5,732 bases of DNA from Flavobacteriales bacterium (GTDB taxonomy: Bacteria; Bacteroidota; Bacteroidia; Flavobacteriales; Flavobacteriaceae), in the NCBI GenBank assembly GCA_027032855.1, contig JALVLX010000041.1:1-5732 (forward strand), written 5' to 3'. This document shows, in pieces, positions 5,500-5,732 of this stretch. The translations under genes were made by a program, and so were the position numbers. How positions within the stretch are numbered: the first letter of the stretch is position 1; each line of letters opens with the position of its first letter. The notes under the pieces are model-generated. The model saw only the letters and a program-made list of their open reading frames with translations, did not search any database and had not been told where the DNA came from.

Positions 5500-5732
5500 T
5501 TTTACGGTAGAACTCATCGGTCAACATATCCTGCCTTTACCGTTTGGTTTATTAATTTCATATTTTGTTGAAATTTGGTTTATATATATTATCTATACCG
5601 TTCAATTTTGAAGTTTTACAAACAAAAAAATTGATAAACACTTTAAAAATAAATTTTTTGGTTTTTTCCTTATATCTTCTTTTATCGGGTGCAGGATTTT
5701 TAATTATCACATTACTTTCGTTGGTATTTTAA
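5481..5732 (+). other. Non-coding or decayed AT-rich region downstream of the orphan promoter
   Basis: No ATG-started frame of useful length lies here. Two overlapping open frames, 5456-5611 and 5556-5732, translate to strongly hydrophobic peptides such as LPLPFGLLISYFVEIWFIY and FLVFSLYLLLSGAGF. The second ends exactly at the window's last base and could use TTG at 5631 for a 33-residue peptide with one membrane segment. A weak 6-bp stem, ACGGTA (5504-5509) with TACCGT (5538-5543), lies at the start of the predicted transcript. I cannot tell a long leader, a small RNA, a decayed membrane-protein gene or chance frames apart. Confidence 0.3.

Noticed and set aside
1..5732. Sigma-54 (-24/-12) promoters near rpoN
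   Set aside because: No GGCAC-N5-TTGC-like pair was found by eye; TGGCAC near 2175 lacks a GC partner at the right spacing and is inside a gene.

Overview
The window looks like a piece of a Bacteroidota chromosome, probably from an uncultured Bacteroidales/Flavobacteriales-type lineage. Several things point this way. The DNA is AT-rich. No start codon has a recognisable AGGAGG-type ribosome binding site. Upstream regions carry the phylum-specific -7 box TAnnTTTG. The gene content (a sigma-54 factor followed by a PAP2-like membrane protein, a YpfJ-type zinc metallopeptidase, a GT-C glycosyltransferase) and the GC-rich palindromic intergenic repeats of the CCCCGAAGGGG and CCGTAGG type also fit. 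These are inferences from the sequence; no database was consulted.

Layout: 1-119 is AT-rich non-coding sequence with one small hairpin. 120-389 (+) is a small single-domain cupin. 492-1940 (+) is rpoN, a full-length sigma-54 factor. 1940-2581 (+) is a multi-pass membrane protein with degenerate PAP2 phosphatase motifs; its start codon overlaps the rpoN stop, so the two are probably translated together. 2596-3450 (-) is a membrane-anchored zinc metallopeptidase that converges on this pair across 14 bp. 3451-3549 is a divergent promoter region. 3550-4779 (+) is a GT-C fold, PMT/ArnT-like glycosyltransferase whose predicted transcription start falls on its own ATG.

From 4780 to the end (about 950 bp) there is no convincing gene. 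The first half (4846-5330) is a mosaic of at least two short palindromic repeat families in both orientations. It includes a long head-to-head hairpin just after the glycosyltransferase and an exact 52-bp tandem duplication. The second half (5331-5732) is AT-rich. It holds an orphan but very good Bacteroidota promoter, an inverted repeat overlapping it, and a few short unsupported reading frames.

The genes do not form one obvious pathway. RpoN is the transcription regulator. The metallopeptidase, the PAP2-like protein and the glycosyltransferase are envelope-located by sequence, which would agree with a general cell-envelope neighbourhood, but that link is an inference. I see no convincing new defence, mobile or biosynthetic system. 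The parts most worth a second look are the repeat mosaic and the promoter architecture around 3514-3550 and 5450-5488.
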